Source of the DNA: Pratylenchus scribneri
Lineage: Eukaryota > Nematoda > Chromadorea > Rhabditida > Pratylenchidae
Assembly (NCBI GenBank): GCA_030063045.1
Contig: JAQSEB010000012.1
Span: 124,001-188,000 of the forward strand
Direction: 5' to 3'
DNA length: 64,000 bases
Made by a program: the position numbers and the translations under genes. Of the stretch, positions 26,376 to 39,417 are shown piece by piece. Under the pieces are notes generated by a model that saw only the letters and a list, made by a program, of their open reading frames with translations, did no database searches and was not told the DNA's origin. Each line of letters starts with the position of its first letter. Position 1 is the stretch's first letter.

Positions 26376-26602
26376 TAAAGGATTTAAAGAAAGTGTAACG
26401 GATTAAAATTTAACTAATTTGAAATGTTAAATTTAATTATGAAATTCTAAAATAGTAACAAACAAAATATTAGCTTTCTAAGAAATTTATAAGAGTAAAT
26501 AAATATAATACTCTCAAAATCGAATGAAAATGCCAATGCTCTCACATGTAAGGAATGGATATAGAAGAGTAAATTTTAATTCTAATTAGCTTTATGATTT
26601 AG

Positions 26603-26756
26603 GGCATCAGCATCTTTCCTGAATGTTAGCTACATGGATTTTGGGAAATTGGTGAAAAATCGTGTGGATGAGGATTTCGCGTGGACATGTAAATTTGAAT
26701 TAAAGAAGCTTGGTGGAAGGATGAAATTAAAATTTATATTTTTTTTAAATATATAA
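26603..26756 (+). CDS. Probable exon, unknown protein
   Basis: After ATGATTTAG the frame has one base and 28 codons to a donor GTAAAT at 26689, or runs on to TAA at 26754. It reads ASASFLNVSYMDFGKLVKNR then VDEDFAWTCKFELKKLGG. Hydrophobic and charged residues are mixed as in a folded domain. A candidate upstream exon (MPMLSH, with GTAAGG or GTAAAT) sits at 26529-26570, but its phase does not fit cleanly. Confidence 0.4.
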
Positions 26757-29139
26757 TATAGAAAAGAGATGAAAATTTGTCAAATAATTAGAGATAAATA
26801 TTAAGAGGAAAATTCCTTGACGAGCGACGTTTTTAGCATTGAATAATTTTAATATGGATCTCAAAATCATGATAAAAAAATTAATAAAAATTTTTAATTA
26901 AAATCTACATTAAAATTTTATAAATTAGATTAATTATTTTTTTATATAATTGTATTTATAATTAAAAAATAAAATAGAGAAGAGATATGAATATTTAAAT
27001 TTTTATATCAATTCTATATTTAGATTGTTGAAATTGTGCTTATAAAATTGAAAACTTTTATTTAAACAATAATAATAATGCACATAATTTTTTTATAAAT
27101 AAAATTTATTATATATTTATAAAAAATGTTTTTTATCATTTTTTTTATAAAAATTGATTGAAAATGAAACCAATAATTTTGTAAAAATTATTATAATTTT
27201 AAAAGAATGAAAAATTTTTAATTTTATAAATAAATTATGATAGAAAAAATGATATTATTTTCTAAAGAAAGCAACAAAAGCAAGCGGAATTGATGATGAT
27301 AATGAGTAATAAGTTTATTAAAAAAGAATAATTAACAAAATTCAATTTGCCATAAAATTAATATCATTTAAAAAAAAATTATTAAAATAAAATAATTAAA
27401 TTAAATTTTTAAAATTCATTTTATGTTCTTATTGAAATGCAATTAAAAAAGGATCAAGAATTATTTATATAATTCTTATAAAATATTTTTTAAAGATGAA
27501 TTTCCCTTGTCAAATATGATTAAAAGAACAATACCGGAATTTCACTTTTATGGAAATTAATTGCTAGTAATTTTATATTAAAGAGATTCATAAAAATATT
27601 ATAATTAATAAAATATTCAAATAAATAAAAGAAATTAATTCAAATTAAAAGTATTAATATAATTATATTTATTTTAAAAGGGAAGATCAAGAAAAATTGT
27701 AAAAATTTTTTATGTTAGCAAATCAATTTATATATTATAATAATTGAAATAAATTTCTTTTAAAAAAAATAAAGCAAAAGAGAAAAAAATTTTGACAAAA
27801 AATATATATGTTTTTTTTTCAATAAAATTAATTTAGAATAGAATTTAATTGAAATTAAGAACAATTATTATAAAGTTTATTTTATAATAAGAAAAGAATA
27901 TGAAATAATAAATCCTTTTAAAAGCACTTCAAACAAATTTGTTAGAAATGCAAATTTGATATTTATTGTTTTATAATATAAAATAAAATTTAGATACTTC
28001 TATAGCAAAGAAGAAGTAATTAATTTTCTGCCCGAATAATAATTGCAAATAAAAATAACAAAATGCCATAACTACAAAAAAGGAAAGAACGAAAAATATT
28101 ATGTTGAGCCAAAAATTTCTGATGGGCTGGAATGGCGTTTAAATGTTATAAAAATATATTTTATTAAAAATAGACAGAATGAAATTATAATATAATAATT
28201 ATATTAATTATAAAATATCAATATAATAAAAAAAATAATTAATTTATAAAAAAGAATAAAAGTATTCAAATTCAAATAATGCTCAATATAATTGGTAGTA
28301 AAAATATTTTCAACGTAATAATCTTAGTAGTCTGGCCCTTCAAACCTCATTATATTCTAAGCAATTTTTGGAAAAGTAGTAAAAATGACTTAAAAATTTT
28401 AATCAATGAAAAAATTTTAGATTAATTTTTTAACAAATTTATTTTATGGAAATATTTTTTCATAATAAATAATAATTATTTATACTTATTGAAAAGCCTA
28501 AAGTTAGAAAATAATTTGATTACATTAACTGGTATCTAAAATATAATATTTAATTAATAAAAGGAAATAAAAATTTAAAAAATTATAAAGTTTATTGTAT
28601 ATTCCGCACGTGAAAGGAATTCTTTTTTGTGCATGATTTCATAGAAAAATTTGCTAACCTATAATTAATTAACAGAAAAATTTAGTATTTTTAATTTTGA
28701 AAATCCATCATAATATATATATATATATAAAATTCGAATATGAAAAATTAATAAAATTTAATTTCTAAAAATTTTGAAAATATATAATAAAATATAAATT
28801 TTAGGACTATAAATTATTTTTTTGAAAAAAAATTTGACCTGAAAATGTAAATTAATATGTATAGCAAATCTAAGAATTTTAATAGAATTATAAAAGAACT
28901 CTATAAAAATTCATTGAAAATGAATGAATAATATTGAAATTTAAATTGCAATTTTTTTAATATACTTCACATTTATTAATTTATTAAGAAAATTTAAATA
29001 TATTCATTTATTTTATTTAGATTAATATTTTTGTAAAAATAATAATAGAAAAATTAATCCTAACTTGCAATATGTGCAAAAAAGTAAATTGTAAATAAAA
29101 ATATATTAATATAAAAAATAAGCTACTTTTTTATCATAG
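26757..29139. other. AT-rich stretch
   Basis: A/T runs. The only notable frame is + 28279-28425, 48 codons from ATG, whose middle (VVWPFKPHYILSNFWKSSKN) lies in a balanced island; weakly supported. A run of TA at 28715-28730 is a simple repeat. Confidence 0.3.
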
Positions 29140-29195
29140 AAGCAACCAATACCATATCTGAATATCCGTCTAATTGGCCTCAAAAGATTCCATTA
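29140..29195 (+). CDS. Candidate internal exon
   Basis: The acceptor TTATCATAG and donor GTAAAG bound two bases plus 18 codons (ATNTISEYPSNWPQKIPL). Both splice sites are good and the composition is balanced. Confidence 0.33.
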
Positions 29196-29581
29196 GTAAA
29201 GGCAATTTACAAAAATATCAATCTCTTAAAATATTTTAATAATATAGTAATAATTTATATTATTATGGAAATAAATAATTGTTTTTTAATTTTATTTTAT
29301 GAAAAAATTTAATAATAAAGTATTTAAAAATCAAATGTTATTTTATTAGGAAAATTTATTTAAATTTAAATTTGAAAAATAAATGAATTTTTTAATTACG
29401 AAAAAAATATTTGAAAAAAATTATTTGTCAATTGAATAGCAATTATATAATTATAAATTCAAAAAATTAATTTATTTATGTGATTTTGATAGATTAGAAA
29501 AATCTTATTTAAAGAAAAAGCTTTGTCAAAAATTAATAAAACTAAATCTTAGCATAATATGTAAAAGATGAAACATAATAG

Positions 29582-29917
29582 TACTTCATTACGTATAAAA
29601 TTTCATTAACACTGCAAAAATTATTCGATGCCAATGAAAAAATATTCAGAGAAAACCGAAAAATCTTATTATAAACGATAAAATTAGATAAAATAAATAA
29701 ATTTTGATTAAAAAAAAATTTTCATACATAATGAAACAAAGCGAAATCGCATCATGGATTATTGCTATTGATTGGAGCAGTTTTTGCCGCGAGGTATTCT
29801 AAAAATGGCATTATGAAAAAATTGAAAAATTATATATTTAAAAATTTAATATATCCGAAACCGAATGCCAAAAAGAGCTTAGCGAAAGTCTATATCGATG
29901 AGAGTTACTCTTCTTAG
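29582..29917 (+). CDS. Candidate exons including a possible gene start
   Basis: Segment 29582-29674 follows ATAATAG and reads 30 codons to TAA (LTLQKLFDANEKIFRENRKI...). Segment 29731-29793 opens with ATG (MKQSEIASWIIAIDWSSFCR, then E) and ends at the donor GTATTC. In phase after AAAAAG, 29876-29917 reads SLAKVYIDESYSS-stop, with an 82-nt intron. The latter pair would make a 34-residue product if complete. No family is recognised. Confidence 0.3.
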
Positions 29918-29987
29918 GTTCAATATTAAATATTTTTTTTGGAATCAAAATTTAGATATCTTAAAAAATGCTTAAATTAATAAAAAT

Positions 29988-30595
29988 TTTTATTCGAAAT
30001 CTGGGCCGGGCCTTTTGAATATTTGTTGGAAATTTCTGAGAGCTATATGCTGGATTTTTAATTTTTGAATCAATATGAATGAACGCAAATAAATTAATTT
30101 GAAAAAATGCGTATCATATTGAAATATAAAATTAATTATATATATAAAATATTCTAATTTCTAATTCAGTATAATTATACATTAACATTATATATTTATT
30201 AAAAATATTAAATTTCACTAATATTTTAAAATGTGTATTAATATAAATTATTTAACTATGAGAGAAATTGGAATGTATAAAATATTAACTTAAAATTTTT
30301 CCCAAAATCTAAATTGAATTAAAAAAAATATAAAAAAAATTAGTTATAAATATACCTAATAAAAAAATTATATCAAAAAATAAAAAAATATATATTTATA
30401 GTAATTAAAATTAAAATAAATATAAAAAATTATACGAAATAATATTTTAAATTAAAATTAATAAAAATAAAATATATAATTATAGAGTATGATAATGTTG
30501 GTTCTGCTTTTCTTCTACCGGTTGACGATATTTTTACCTGAATTTCAGAATATAAACGAATTTTAGCGGAGGAATCTCATCAGTTGGAAAGTTAA
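29988..30595 (+). CDS. Candidate coding islands
   Basis: Near 30000-30055 the + strand reads IWAGPFEYLLEISESYMLDF-stop, without an AG acceptor just upstream. Near 30487-30538 it reads DNVGSAFLLPVDDIFT and then TGA. After GAATTTCAG, 30549-30595 reads YKRILAEESHQLES-stop. The last two lie in the same frame apart from the TGA. They look like pieces of one protein but cannot be joined confidently. Confidence 0.25.
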
Positions 30596-32027
30596 AAAAA
30601 AGGAAATAATAAAAATTTGAATAATTTAATTAAGATTGATAATAAATACTGGCTAAAATGTGATATTTTTTATCACAAAGTGCGTATTCTATCATATTTC
30701 ACTTTTAAATATTTTTTTATTAATAAAATTAAAAATGTAAAAATAGAAATTAATTCTTGTAAATTAAAAAAAGGTATAAAAAATGCAATTAGAAATTAAT
30801 AAAATTAAAAATCAGTTCAAAATTGTTTGCATCCGACAATCGTATGCAATTTGAAGGCTTATTCAACAATTCTTTGGACCGAGTTCAAAAAATGGCCATG
30901 AAAGCGGCATGTTTATATAAAATATGTTATTTAAATTTAAAAAAAAGAGAGTATAAATTAAATATAATTGGAAATTAATAAATAATTAGAAATTTATAAA
31001 ATAATATTTTAAAAGAATATATAAAATCATATAAAGAAAATTTTAAAAATTAAATATTACAAAATTAACATAAAAAAAAGTAAAAAATTACAGTAAAAAA
31101 GATTTTAAAAAAAGTAAAAATTTAAACACTTAAATTTCTTAATAAAAGATCAATATAAAAAAGCTAGGGTCTAATTCTAATTTATAAATTATATTTGAAT
31201 TGAAAAAATATTACTTTTAAAATTAAAATTTTATTAAATAAAAAATAAATTCTTAAAATTTTTCTAAGTATTTTTATTTACCCAAAAAATTTATTCAATA
31301 TATAAAATTAGTTTTAAAAATTGAAAAAAAAATACGAAAAATTATTAAAATAATTTCATAAAAATATTTAAAACATATTAATAAATAAATTTAAAATTAT
31401 ATATAATATTATTAAAAAATTTTAAAATAGTTAGTAGCGAGATGAACACAAATGTATAATTTTTTTAATTATTAAATTTGTGTAGATTTAGTAAAGGATT
31501 AATATAATTAAATTAGAGGTCTAATATAAAAAAATTCAGTCAAGAAATCTACTGATAATAATGTTCAAAAATTTTTAATAATAATTTAAAAAAATTGAAT
31601 ATATATATAAATAATAATTTAATAAAAAAAATATGTGCAAAAAAATTTCAAATAAATTTTAATCCCTATGAAAAAAATAGTTAAAAAAATATAATAGAGA
31701 TATAATATGGCAAAATATTCCTATTTCTCAAAAGTATAAAATTTTCAAGAGAGATAAGCAAAAAATAATAATTTTCTATTCTCGAAAATTAAACAACTAT
31801 TATTTTTACAAGTATTAATTCTATAAATATAAAATAAATTTTAGCAATAATTGATAGAATATTTTCATTAAAATTTCCTAAATAATTTTAATCAACTGAA
31901 AATCTGATAGACATATAAACATGATGCGATAATTTTACTCATTATTCCAAAAATAAAAGATTATATTCTAAATAAAAAGTAATAAAAATAAATTTTTCAT
32001 AATTTTATAATTCGAAAAGATTTTTAA
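30596..32027. other. AT-rich stretch
   Basis: The + frame 30617-30799 (60 codons) is mostly Lys/Asn/Ile/Phe and has balanced composition only near 30650-30690. The rest is A/T runs without features. Confidence 0.35.
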
Positions 32028-32228
32028 TGCTACGAGCAAAGCGTGTATGAGGTAGATGCTATGACCATTTTTTCATGTAAAATCACTGGAATTTTTTACA
32101 AAGAGGTAACTTGCGCCGTGTACAACTGCAAGAAAGAGCATGGCATCCATTATATCGAGAATATGCTTAAAGAGGAATTATTATTCAAAATATTAAATAA
32201 AATAAAGTTTTTTGAAATAAATATATAA
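32028..32228 (+). CDS. Probable coding segment, Cys/His-rich
   Basis: 66 codons are open from the stop at 32025 to TAA at 32226. The first two thirds are balanced: CYEQSVYEVDAMTIFS, then FYKEVTCAVYNCKKEHGIHY and IENMLKEELL. The grouped Cys and His could be a small metal-binding or disulfide motif, which is inference. A GTAAAATC...ACAAAG interval inside could be a 27-nt intron. No ATG lies at the open start, so this is probably one exon. Confidence 0.4.
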   Translation, partial: CYEQSVYEVDAMTIFSCKITGIFYKEVTCAVYNCKKEHGIHYIENMLKEELLFKILNKIKFFEINI

Positions 32229-34348
32229 ATTTAAAAAAATAATTTTAAAAAATAATTAGCGGAAATGATTAAAAATTATTGTAAAATTTTGCTATATTAT
32301 AAATTTAAATTATACAAAAATAATAAAGCTGAATATGGAAAATAATATAAAAAATTAACATAAAAAAATCATAAAATATTTTTAAAAAACAGACTTGATC
32401 TAAATTTATAATAAGTAAGAAACTATTTAAGAAACGAAATAATAATTCATAAAATTTTATGAAAAAAATTGTAAACAGAGATACACTTATTAAAATGATG
32501 TAAATATTAAATATTTTTGATTAGTTCAAAATGTTTTGCTTACAATTTTGATTATTTTTACAATGTTCGCTTAAGCCAAACAATCCCTATTGCTGCAAGC
32601 TTAGTTTATCAATTAAGTAATATAAATTTTTTAATTAGATAAATATTTTCTGAGCTTTTTAAAAAATAAAACTATCAAATACTAAGATAAATTTTTTTCA
32701 AATTTATAATGAAAAAATATATTATAATTTATAATTTAATTTAAATTATAATAAATTAATAAAATATGTACTTGAATAAAACAATGATTTTAATAGATAT
32801 TTTTCATTTAATATTTGGCAGCTATTGAAATTTATTTACAACATTATATTAACATTAAAACCATAAAAAAATTTTATTAAAATTTTCGTTAAAGAAATAA
32901 ACAATAATAAAAGATATATTTAAATTTGATCATATAAATTACATTTAAATTAAATTATGATTTATACAAAAAAAAATATTTTAAATCTTCAGAAACCATA
33001 TTATAAATAAGGACTAAATATTTTTGAAATTAAATGATGCCGAAAATAATATCTTATTAAAATATTTTCATTATTATTGATCCCATAATGTATCTAAATT
33101 ATAAAAAAAAAAATTATATCCAGATTTGTCCAAAAAAATCAGGCCATCTCAAAATAGTAATTATTTGGCTTGGTGCATAACCATTATTGACAAAGCAAAA
33201 CTAATTTTTAAAAGGATAATAAGAATAAAAAGCATTATTTAATATATGTAAAATCGAATGAAACTTATTATTATTTATAAAATTTAAAATTTTTATATCA
33301 ATAAATATACTTTATACCTTTTAATTAAAAATAATTATTCAAAAAATAAAATTTATTAATTTAAAAATGTCTTCCAAAAATAGATACTAGAATTTGGTTT
33401 TATTCCTAAAGAATATAGATATTATAAATTAAGATATTCAAATAATTATAAATTTCATTTTTATTTTACCAAATATTTAAGAAAATGAAGGAGTAATTAT
33501 CAATGCATCATAAAAGAACATATGATTTGATTTTAAAGATATAGCAAATTCTTTAAATAGAAATTAATTTAATGCTGATAAAAAAATATTTACAAAAAAT
33601 TTTTTTTCATAAAATTAAAGTCTAATTGTAATAAATTAATTAATGTAGGTATCTGATATTTGAGAGAAATATAACATAAAATTATATAATTATATAAAAT
33701 AAAAAATTTTCATAAATTAAGAGACACAAAAAAGAATTTAATGACGAAAAATTAATATTTAAAAGAATGTAAAAAATATAAATATTAAAAAATATATTTA
33801 ATACTCAGTAAAATAAAACGAGTTTTAAAACAAATTTTTATATGCCATAATAGACAATTTCATTCAAAGTACTACCAATATGCCATTCAAATTTAAATAT
33901 TTGTCAATTTAACATTAAATTCATAAGAAATTATTTTAAATCTTAATTTCCAAAAAATATAAAATTTTAAATTGATTCAAATATGATTTTGTTTCAATTG
34001 ATTATTAAAAGAAAAATAAAAATTTTATTAATGAAAAATTGTCGACGAAGTGGAAAGGCCGTACTTCTCCCCGTCTTCTGATTATTGAAATGTAAATTAA
34101 GAATAAAGCAATATTATTTCTTTATATTTTGCATATATTAAATAAAATTAAAGATTCTTTTTTTCTTAATAAAAATAAAATAGATATGAAATAATTTATA
34201 AACATTAAGCATTTTAATATAATAAAAAAAGAAAAAAAATTAGTTTTAATAATCCAAAATAAGTAATTTCGAAATTTATTATTGTCAACAAATTAAATTT
34301 ATTAAAAATTTATAAGGAGAATAATGAAGAAATCTGGATAAAGAATGA
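32229..34348. other. AT-rich stretch with a micro-exon candidate
   Basis: Mostly A/T. At 33124-33156 a clean acceptor (ATATCCAG) and a donor (GTAATT) bound 11 codons (ICPKKSGHLKI). An island at 34035-34085 is open in two + frames. Nothing else is seen. Confidence 0.3.
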
Positions 34349-34456
34349 GCGAAAAATTTTGAGGCCTCTCTAAAATTAGCAGAGGAATGGGCAATAAAGG
34401 ATGAGGAAGAAAAAATGCGCTTTATATTTTCTTATTATAAAATATATAATTCTTAA
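34349..34456 (+). CDS. Probable coding segment, helical and acidic
   Basis: 35 codons are open to TAA. The core NFEASLKLAEEWAIKDEEEK is strongly charged and helical, while the antisense reads as Phe/Leu/Ser, the usual mirror of a Glu/Lys-rich gene. AG candidates are TTTTGAG at 34362-34363 and ATTAGCAG. It could be part of a coiled coil. Confidence 0.4.
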   Translation, partial: AKNFEASLKLAEEWAIKDEEEKMRFIFSYYKIYNS

Positions 34457-36598
34457 ATTTTTATTTAATTTTTTTATTTACAAGAAATTTATTTTTGTCT
34501 TCAACATATTTCTTTAAGAAATATTAAAATTTATATAATATTTGATTAATTTAATATTATAAATAATAATAAATAAAGTTAAATCATTCTTAGAAAAAGA
34601 AAATTGAAAGAATTGTAAAATGGAGAAGTAAAATGAACAATTTAAAATGAAAAAAATACAATATCCAAGGAAACCGATTAAAAATTTAAATTTTCATTTA
34701 TAATTTAAGAATATCAATTTCAAAAACGCCGTAATATCGTGCAAAAATTTATTTATTTTTTACAAAATTGGCTTATAATAATTTGTATTTTTTTAAAATA
34801 TCTTAAATTAATTTTTAAAGAAAAATATAATTCTTCAAAGGTATAGAAGATTGTATTGAATAAAAAAAGAATAAAAATTTTAAAAATCATTTCAAGATCT
34901 TTACTCAAATCAATTAAATTTTTTCTAAAAATATATCTATCATAATTAATGAATTTAGTTTTTAATATCCTAATGTATGTTTTTTGAAAATAATGAATTT
35001 TGAAACATATCTTCCGAGATTAAAATTATTGATTTAATAAAATTTAAACAAATATTATAAAAATTATTCTAGATCACCTAAGATGGAATTAATTAAATGC
35101 AAAATTACTTCGAAATAAAAATATAAAAAATAATAAAATAAGATTCATTTTAATTTTAGATATATATGAAAAATATGAGTAAAATGAAAAATTTATTTAA
35201 TTTTAAAATGTTTTACCTACAATAATGATAGATATCAAAAATTTTATTAATGAAAATAGTAATGATTTATGGATTTTTTTAAAATTTAAAAGTTAAAAAT
35301 GAATTCATCATCAGCAACAATGCAAAGTATTTGTAGCAAAAATTGTTTCAAAAATTGAATTTATTAACAAAAAAAAAATAAAAAATAATCAATAAATAAT
35401 TTTATTTAGGACCTTAAACTCAATAATTAATATATATTTTTAAACGTATAATATATTTTAAAAAAATAAAATTTAATTTGATGTTTAATAACTAGAAAGG
35501 AAATTATTCAACAAATATATTTAAAAAATTATAATAAAAAATAATTTATTAAAAAATTTATTAAAAAATTAAAAGGAAAAAATAATTGAGGAGTCGAATT
35601 TTAAAGTCAAAGATAGAATAGTTAAAATTATATATTATTCTTAACGAAATATAAATTAGGAAAAAGCAATAAACGTCAAAATGAATATTATTTATTAAAA
35701 AGAAATTAATTTTGTATATCAAATTATAATAATAATAAAAAATTAAGATTTTTAAAATCCACGAAAAACTAATATTTAAATATTAAGCAATTATATATAT
35801 CGAATTTAATATGATAAGAATTTATTTTTTTTGCATAAGTTTTATTTGAAAATACCTTATAATCGGATTTATATTAAAAATATAAAATTATTACATAAAA
35901 AAATAATTACGATCAGAAAGAAGGAATCTTATTATTTTCTTATTTATAATGATTTTCATAAAAAATAATTTGAAAATAATTTCGATATGAAATGTGTAAT
36001 AAATTTCATAAATAAATGCATTAATTATAAGATTTTTATGATAGTATAAAAAATTAAATTAATTTAGAAGAGGAAAACCTCAACCAATAAATATTTTCCT
36101 TATATCTTGAAAAGTGCGAGAATATTACTACCAACAAAGGAATCTCCGCCATGCCATAGAGGAAAAGAAAATAAAAAAAAAATAAAAAATATTTAATATT
36201 TTCTAAATTAATTAAAATTCGAAGAAATTTAAATTAATCACATTGATTGGACTAGGTAAGGACATAATAAATTATAATCAATTGTTTAAAAATCTTTCTT
36301 AAATAATTTACAATTTATTAAAACGAAATAGTAAATTATTCTAGCAATTTGATTAATTAAGAATATTTTAAATTATTTAAATATTAAAAAAAATAATTAT
36401 TTCGAAGAAATTAAAGCAGCTGAGAAATTAGTTTTTTAACTTTTATTAAAATTGATTAAATTATGATCAAATATTGAAAAAAGTCTATAATTTTTCTTTT
36501 ATATAATATAGTAAAAATTATTTTAAAAAACAAAAAATATTAACAATAAATTATCATTTATTCATAAAAATTATTAAATGAAAAATAGAATCTTCTAG
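34457..36598. other. AT-rich stretch
   Basis: A/T runs. A small + island near 36105-36160 reads LEKCENITTNKGISAMP-stop. Nothing else is seen. Confidence 0.4.
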
Positions 36599-37036
36599 AA
36601 AGAGCTTGAATTTGCTGTGGGAATTGAAAAAGAGGCTGGAACATCCGACAAAGGAACACATGGCGTGATCAATTTTGTGTTAAAAATAGATAAAATTTAT
36701 GGATTTCTTTCTAAAATTAATTGCCAATAAATATTATTTTTAAAATCGATCGTTTATTTACCATTAATAGTATTTTTTTTCAATAAAATTAATGTATAGT
36801 TAAAGGATAAATTTAAATAATATAAAATTAAAATATTAATAATAATAAATAAAGTTGAATTATTTTATATTAGCTTTAATAATTACTTAAATAATTTACA
36901 CTCTAGATTTAAAAGATATTATTAACTTGATAAAAGCAATAAATATAGAATATTTAAAATAAATGTATAAAACTAAATCCAGGATGACCACAGCAAAAAT
37001 AACCAAATGACAACGAAGATTTTTGAATGCAGATGA
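36599..37036 (+). CDS. Probable two-exon 3' end of a gene
   Basis: Exon 36599-36676 follows ATCTTCTAG and reads 26 codons: KELEFAVGIEKEAGTSDKGT, then HGVINF. The frame stays open to TAA at 36728, 43 codons in all. If spliced at GTGTTA, the in-phase exon 36983-37036 (acceptor AAATCCAG) reads DDHSKNNQMTTKIFECR-TGA. The first exon is among the most protein-like in the window. The donor is weak, so the join is uncertain. The second copy of the dispersed repeat begins directly after the stop. No family is recognised. Confidence 0.42.
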
Positions 37037-37038
37037 AT

Positions 37039-37345
37039 ATATTATTTCTGTCAGTTTAATGCTATATTGAACATTGTTATTTATATCAAATCATTCGAGA
37101 TTTTGTTTATCGAAAAGTTGGTGGTTTATGTCAATTGGTATATAAATAAATTTAAAAATTAAATAAATTAAAAAATGCCTAGAAATAATTTACAATATTA
37201 TATTGGAATAATATTAAAAAAATTAATATTAAAATAATATTAAATTTTGACTCCGAAAAATAAATATTTTAATAAATTTAAAAATTTTAAATATTACAAA
37301 TAATTTTTTAAAATTTTTCCATGAAATATTTCTGATGTCGAAAAA
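37039..37345 (+). repeat. Dispersed ~300-bp repeat, copy 2
   Basis: Same orientation as 16980-17285. Shared blocks are ATTTCTGTCAGTT, TTATTTATAT.AAATCATTCG, AAGTTGGTGG and TTATGTCAATT, then TTTTTCCAT.GAAAT near the end. It starts two bases after the stop of the preceding candidate gene, so it could be 3' untranslated sequence there, though copy 1 has no such neighbour. Confidence 0.6.
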
Positions 37346-37469
37346 TTATATATTTGATTTGAAAATGGACAAATAGGCGGACATTAAATTTTCAACTCAT
37401 AAAATAATTAAGTAATAATTTCTAATTTGAATGATGAATTTAATATCTAGAAAAAATCTTTACAAATAA

Positions 37470-38267
37470 CATATAAATTTTTATTACGAATATAATGTTA
37501 ATAAATATAAAATCCTAAAAGAAGAAAAAGGTGACCATGCAATATTTGCTTGCAAGGATCGAAAACAACGAAACAATAATGGAAATTGTAAACACAATCA
37601 AACAGTCTTTCGAATATATGAAATGTAAATTTTTTTATATATAATAGAAAATAGGATTTAATATATATATAAAACAAAATTAATTTAAGAAAAATAATCA
37701 TCTTAGTGCCAGAAATGTCCACTTGAATTTTAAAGAGACAACATCTATACAAGAAAGGCTATTATTGCAATGTAAATTAAAAAATTATCATAGTAAATAA
37801 AATATTTACAATATTTGAAGCTAAAAATTCAAAGGAAATATTAGATATTATATAAAAATATATCTTGAATAAAAATTAAATTATAAAAAGAAAACAATTA
37901 AATAATTTTTAAAAAATAAAACGAAAAATTCTATAAAGAATTAAAATCAAATCAATAAAATATAAAAATTTTGAAAAATTAAAATATGGTTTTATATTTT
38001 TTAGGTTTATAAATGGATTGCATTTATATTATTTATATATAATAAAATATGAATTTTTAAAATAAAATATTTTAAGAAAAAATTAAGTACTTAGAAATTT
38101 TGGTAGATCATTAAATTTGAAAAATATAAGATAAATATTTTTAAAGGTCGACTATTTTGAAATGTTAATTTAAATTTTGATAATCATTTTAGATTAAATT
38201 TGGGAAATCTAAAAATTTAATCAGTTCAAGACTACGCGAAATTTCACGGATATAACTAATAAATAAA
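37470..38267 (+). CDS. Three-exon 3' end of a gene with polyadenylation signal
   Basis: Exon A is open for 51 codons from 37470 and may begin at 37522 after CTAAAAG. It reads EEKGDHAIFACKDRKQRNNN then CKHNQTVFRIYE and ends at donor GTAAAT (37625). Exon B, 37707-37771, follows ATCATCTTAG and reads ARNVHLNFKETTSIQERLLL then Q, ending at GTAAAT. Exon C, 38225-38259, follows TTTAATCAG and reads QDYAKFHGYN-stop. Both joins are in phase; introns are 82 and 453 nt. AATAAA lies at 38262-38267, just past the stop. The 84-codon minus frame over exon A is its shadow. No family is recognised; the product looks soluble, with a basic stretch. Confidence 0.55.
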
Positions 38268-39067
38268 GAGCCGATTTGGATTAAAGAAAAAATTTTTTAA
38301 ATCAAATTTTTTAAATTAGTTCTCTAATGATTTTTTTTAATAACTATATTTTAATGATTTTCATTATATGCAATTGAAGATTGATTTAAAAAAATTAAAA
38401 TATATCAAATTAAATTGTCAAACATATTTAAAAATTAAATCCCTAAAACTAAATATAATAGAAAAATTATTATTTTTAAAAATTTATCTCATTAAATCAA
38501 TAATGAAATATGTGATATTTAGTAGAATGTTCAACAATAAATTTTAAAAAAATAAAGAATTCAGGGAAAAAGTTATGAAAAAATAATAGATGTTACTATT
38601 TTAATCAATTAAATTATTGGGAGAATGCATGAATAAATATAAAAATATATTAAAGCACATTTGACTAGATAAAAAAAATATATATGAATATGAATAAAAA
38701 TAAAATAAAATTGAAATGACAATACTTTGAAAATTTATCGGTAACATTATTCTATGTAGAGTTACATAAAATTGATAAATTAAATAAAAAATAATAATAC
38801 TAAATTTAAATTAAAAGATATTGACAAGTATATTATGAACTCCAATGATCATAATTTTAAAAAAAATCACTTGAAATTAAAAATATCCCTTCAATGATTT
38901 TAATAAAATTAAAGAAAAAAATCCAAAAATTTTAATTTTAATACGGAAATGATGATTCGTTATAAAAGTAAGGAAATCGGTTTGTCAAATGTCGATGTCA
39001 AAATATTTTTATAATTTTAAAAATAAAAAAAAGTGAAAATTTTGTACTAATGTGAAGAAAAACTGAG
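38268..39067. other. AT-rich gap
   Basis: A/T runs. A + ATG at 38948 opens 21 codons (MMIRYKSKEIGLSNVDVKIF...), with a strong donor GTAAGG after residue 6; this could be a first exon of the downstream gene. Confidence 0.3.
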
Positions 39068-39417
39068 ATTGTTTGTGGAATGGCTGTATTAAATCTATTT
39101 TCTAATGGATCCAATGATTCTAGAGTTGATTTAAAAAAGGAAATTATGGAATGGTATTATTAATTTATTGTTGATTTGATTTGATTTAATTAAAATTTAA
39201 TAAATTGTATTAAAAAATTAAATCATTGATTAATAAAATAAAATAATTTTTATTAAAAAAATTAGTAAGAAAAAAATTTAATTTCCAGAAAAAGTTAAAT
39301 GAAAACTTCTGCGAGAATTTTCGCAGTTCAAATGGCTTATTATTTTTGATGACTACTTCCCTTGTGACAAATCAGAGAATGATTTTTGCGAAAGATAAGG
39401 CAAAACAAGTAGATTAA
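39068..39417 (+). CDS. Two probable exons, unknown protein
   Basis: Exon 39068-39153 follows AACTGAG and reads IVCGMAVLNLFSNGSNDSRV then DLKKEIMEW, with donor GTATTA (open to TAA at 39161). Exon 39289-39408 follows TTTCCAG and has 40 codons (KKLNENFCENFRSSNGLLFL, then TNQRMIFAKDKAKQ) to donor GTAGAT; unspliced it ends two codons later at TAA. Both are convincing singly. Their phases do not match, so a small exon may be missing or they may belong to different transcripts. Confidence 0.45.

Noticed and set aside
37498..37752. 84-codon minus open frame
   Set aside because: Mirror of the Lys/Glu/Asn-rich + exon A, which has matching splice sites and downstream exons.
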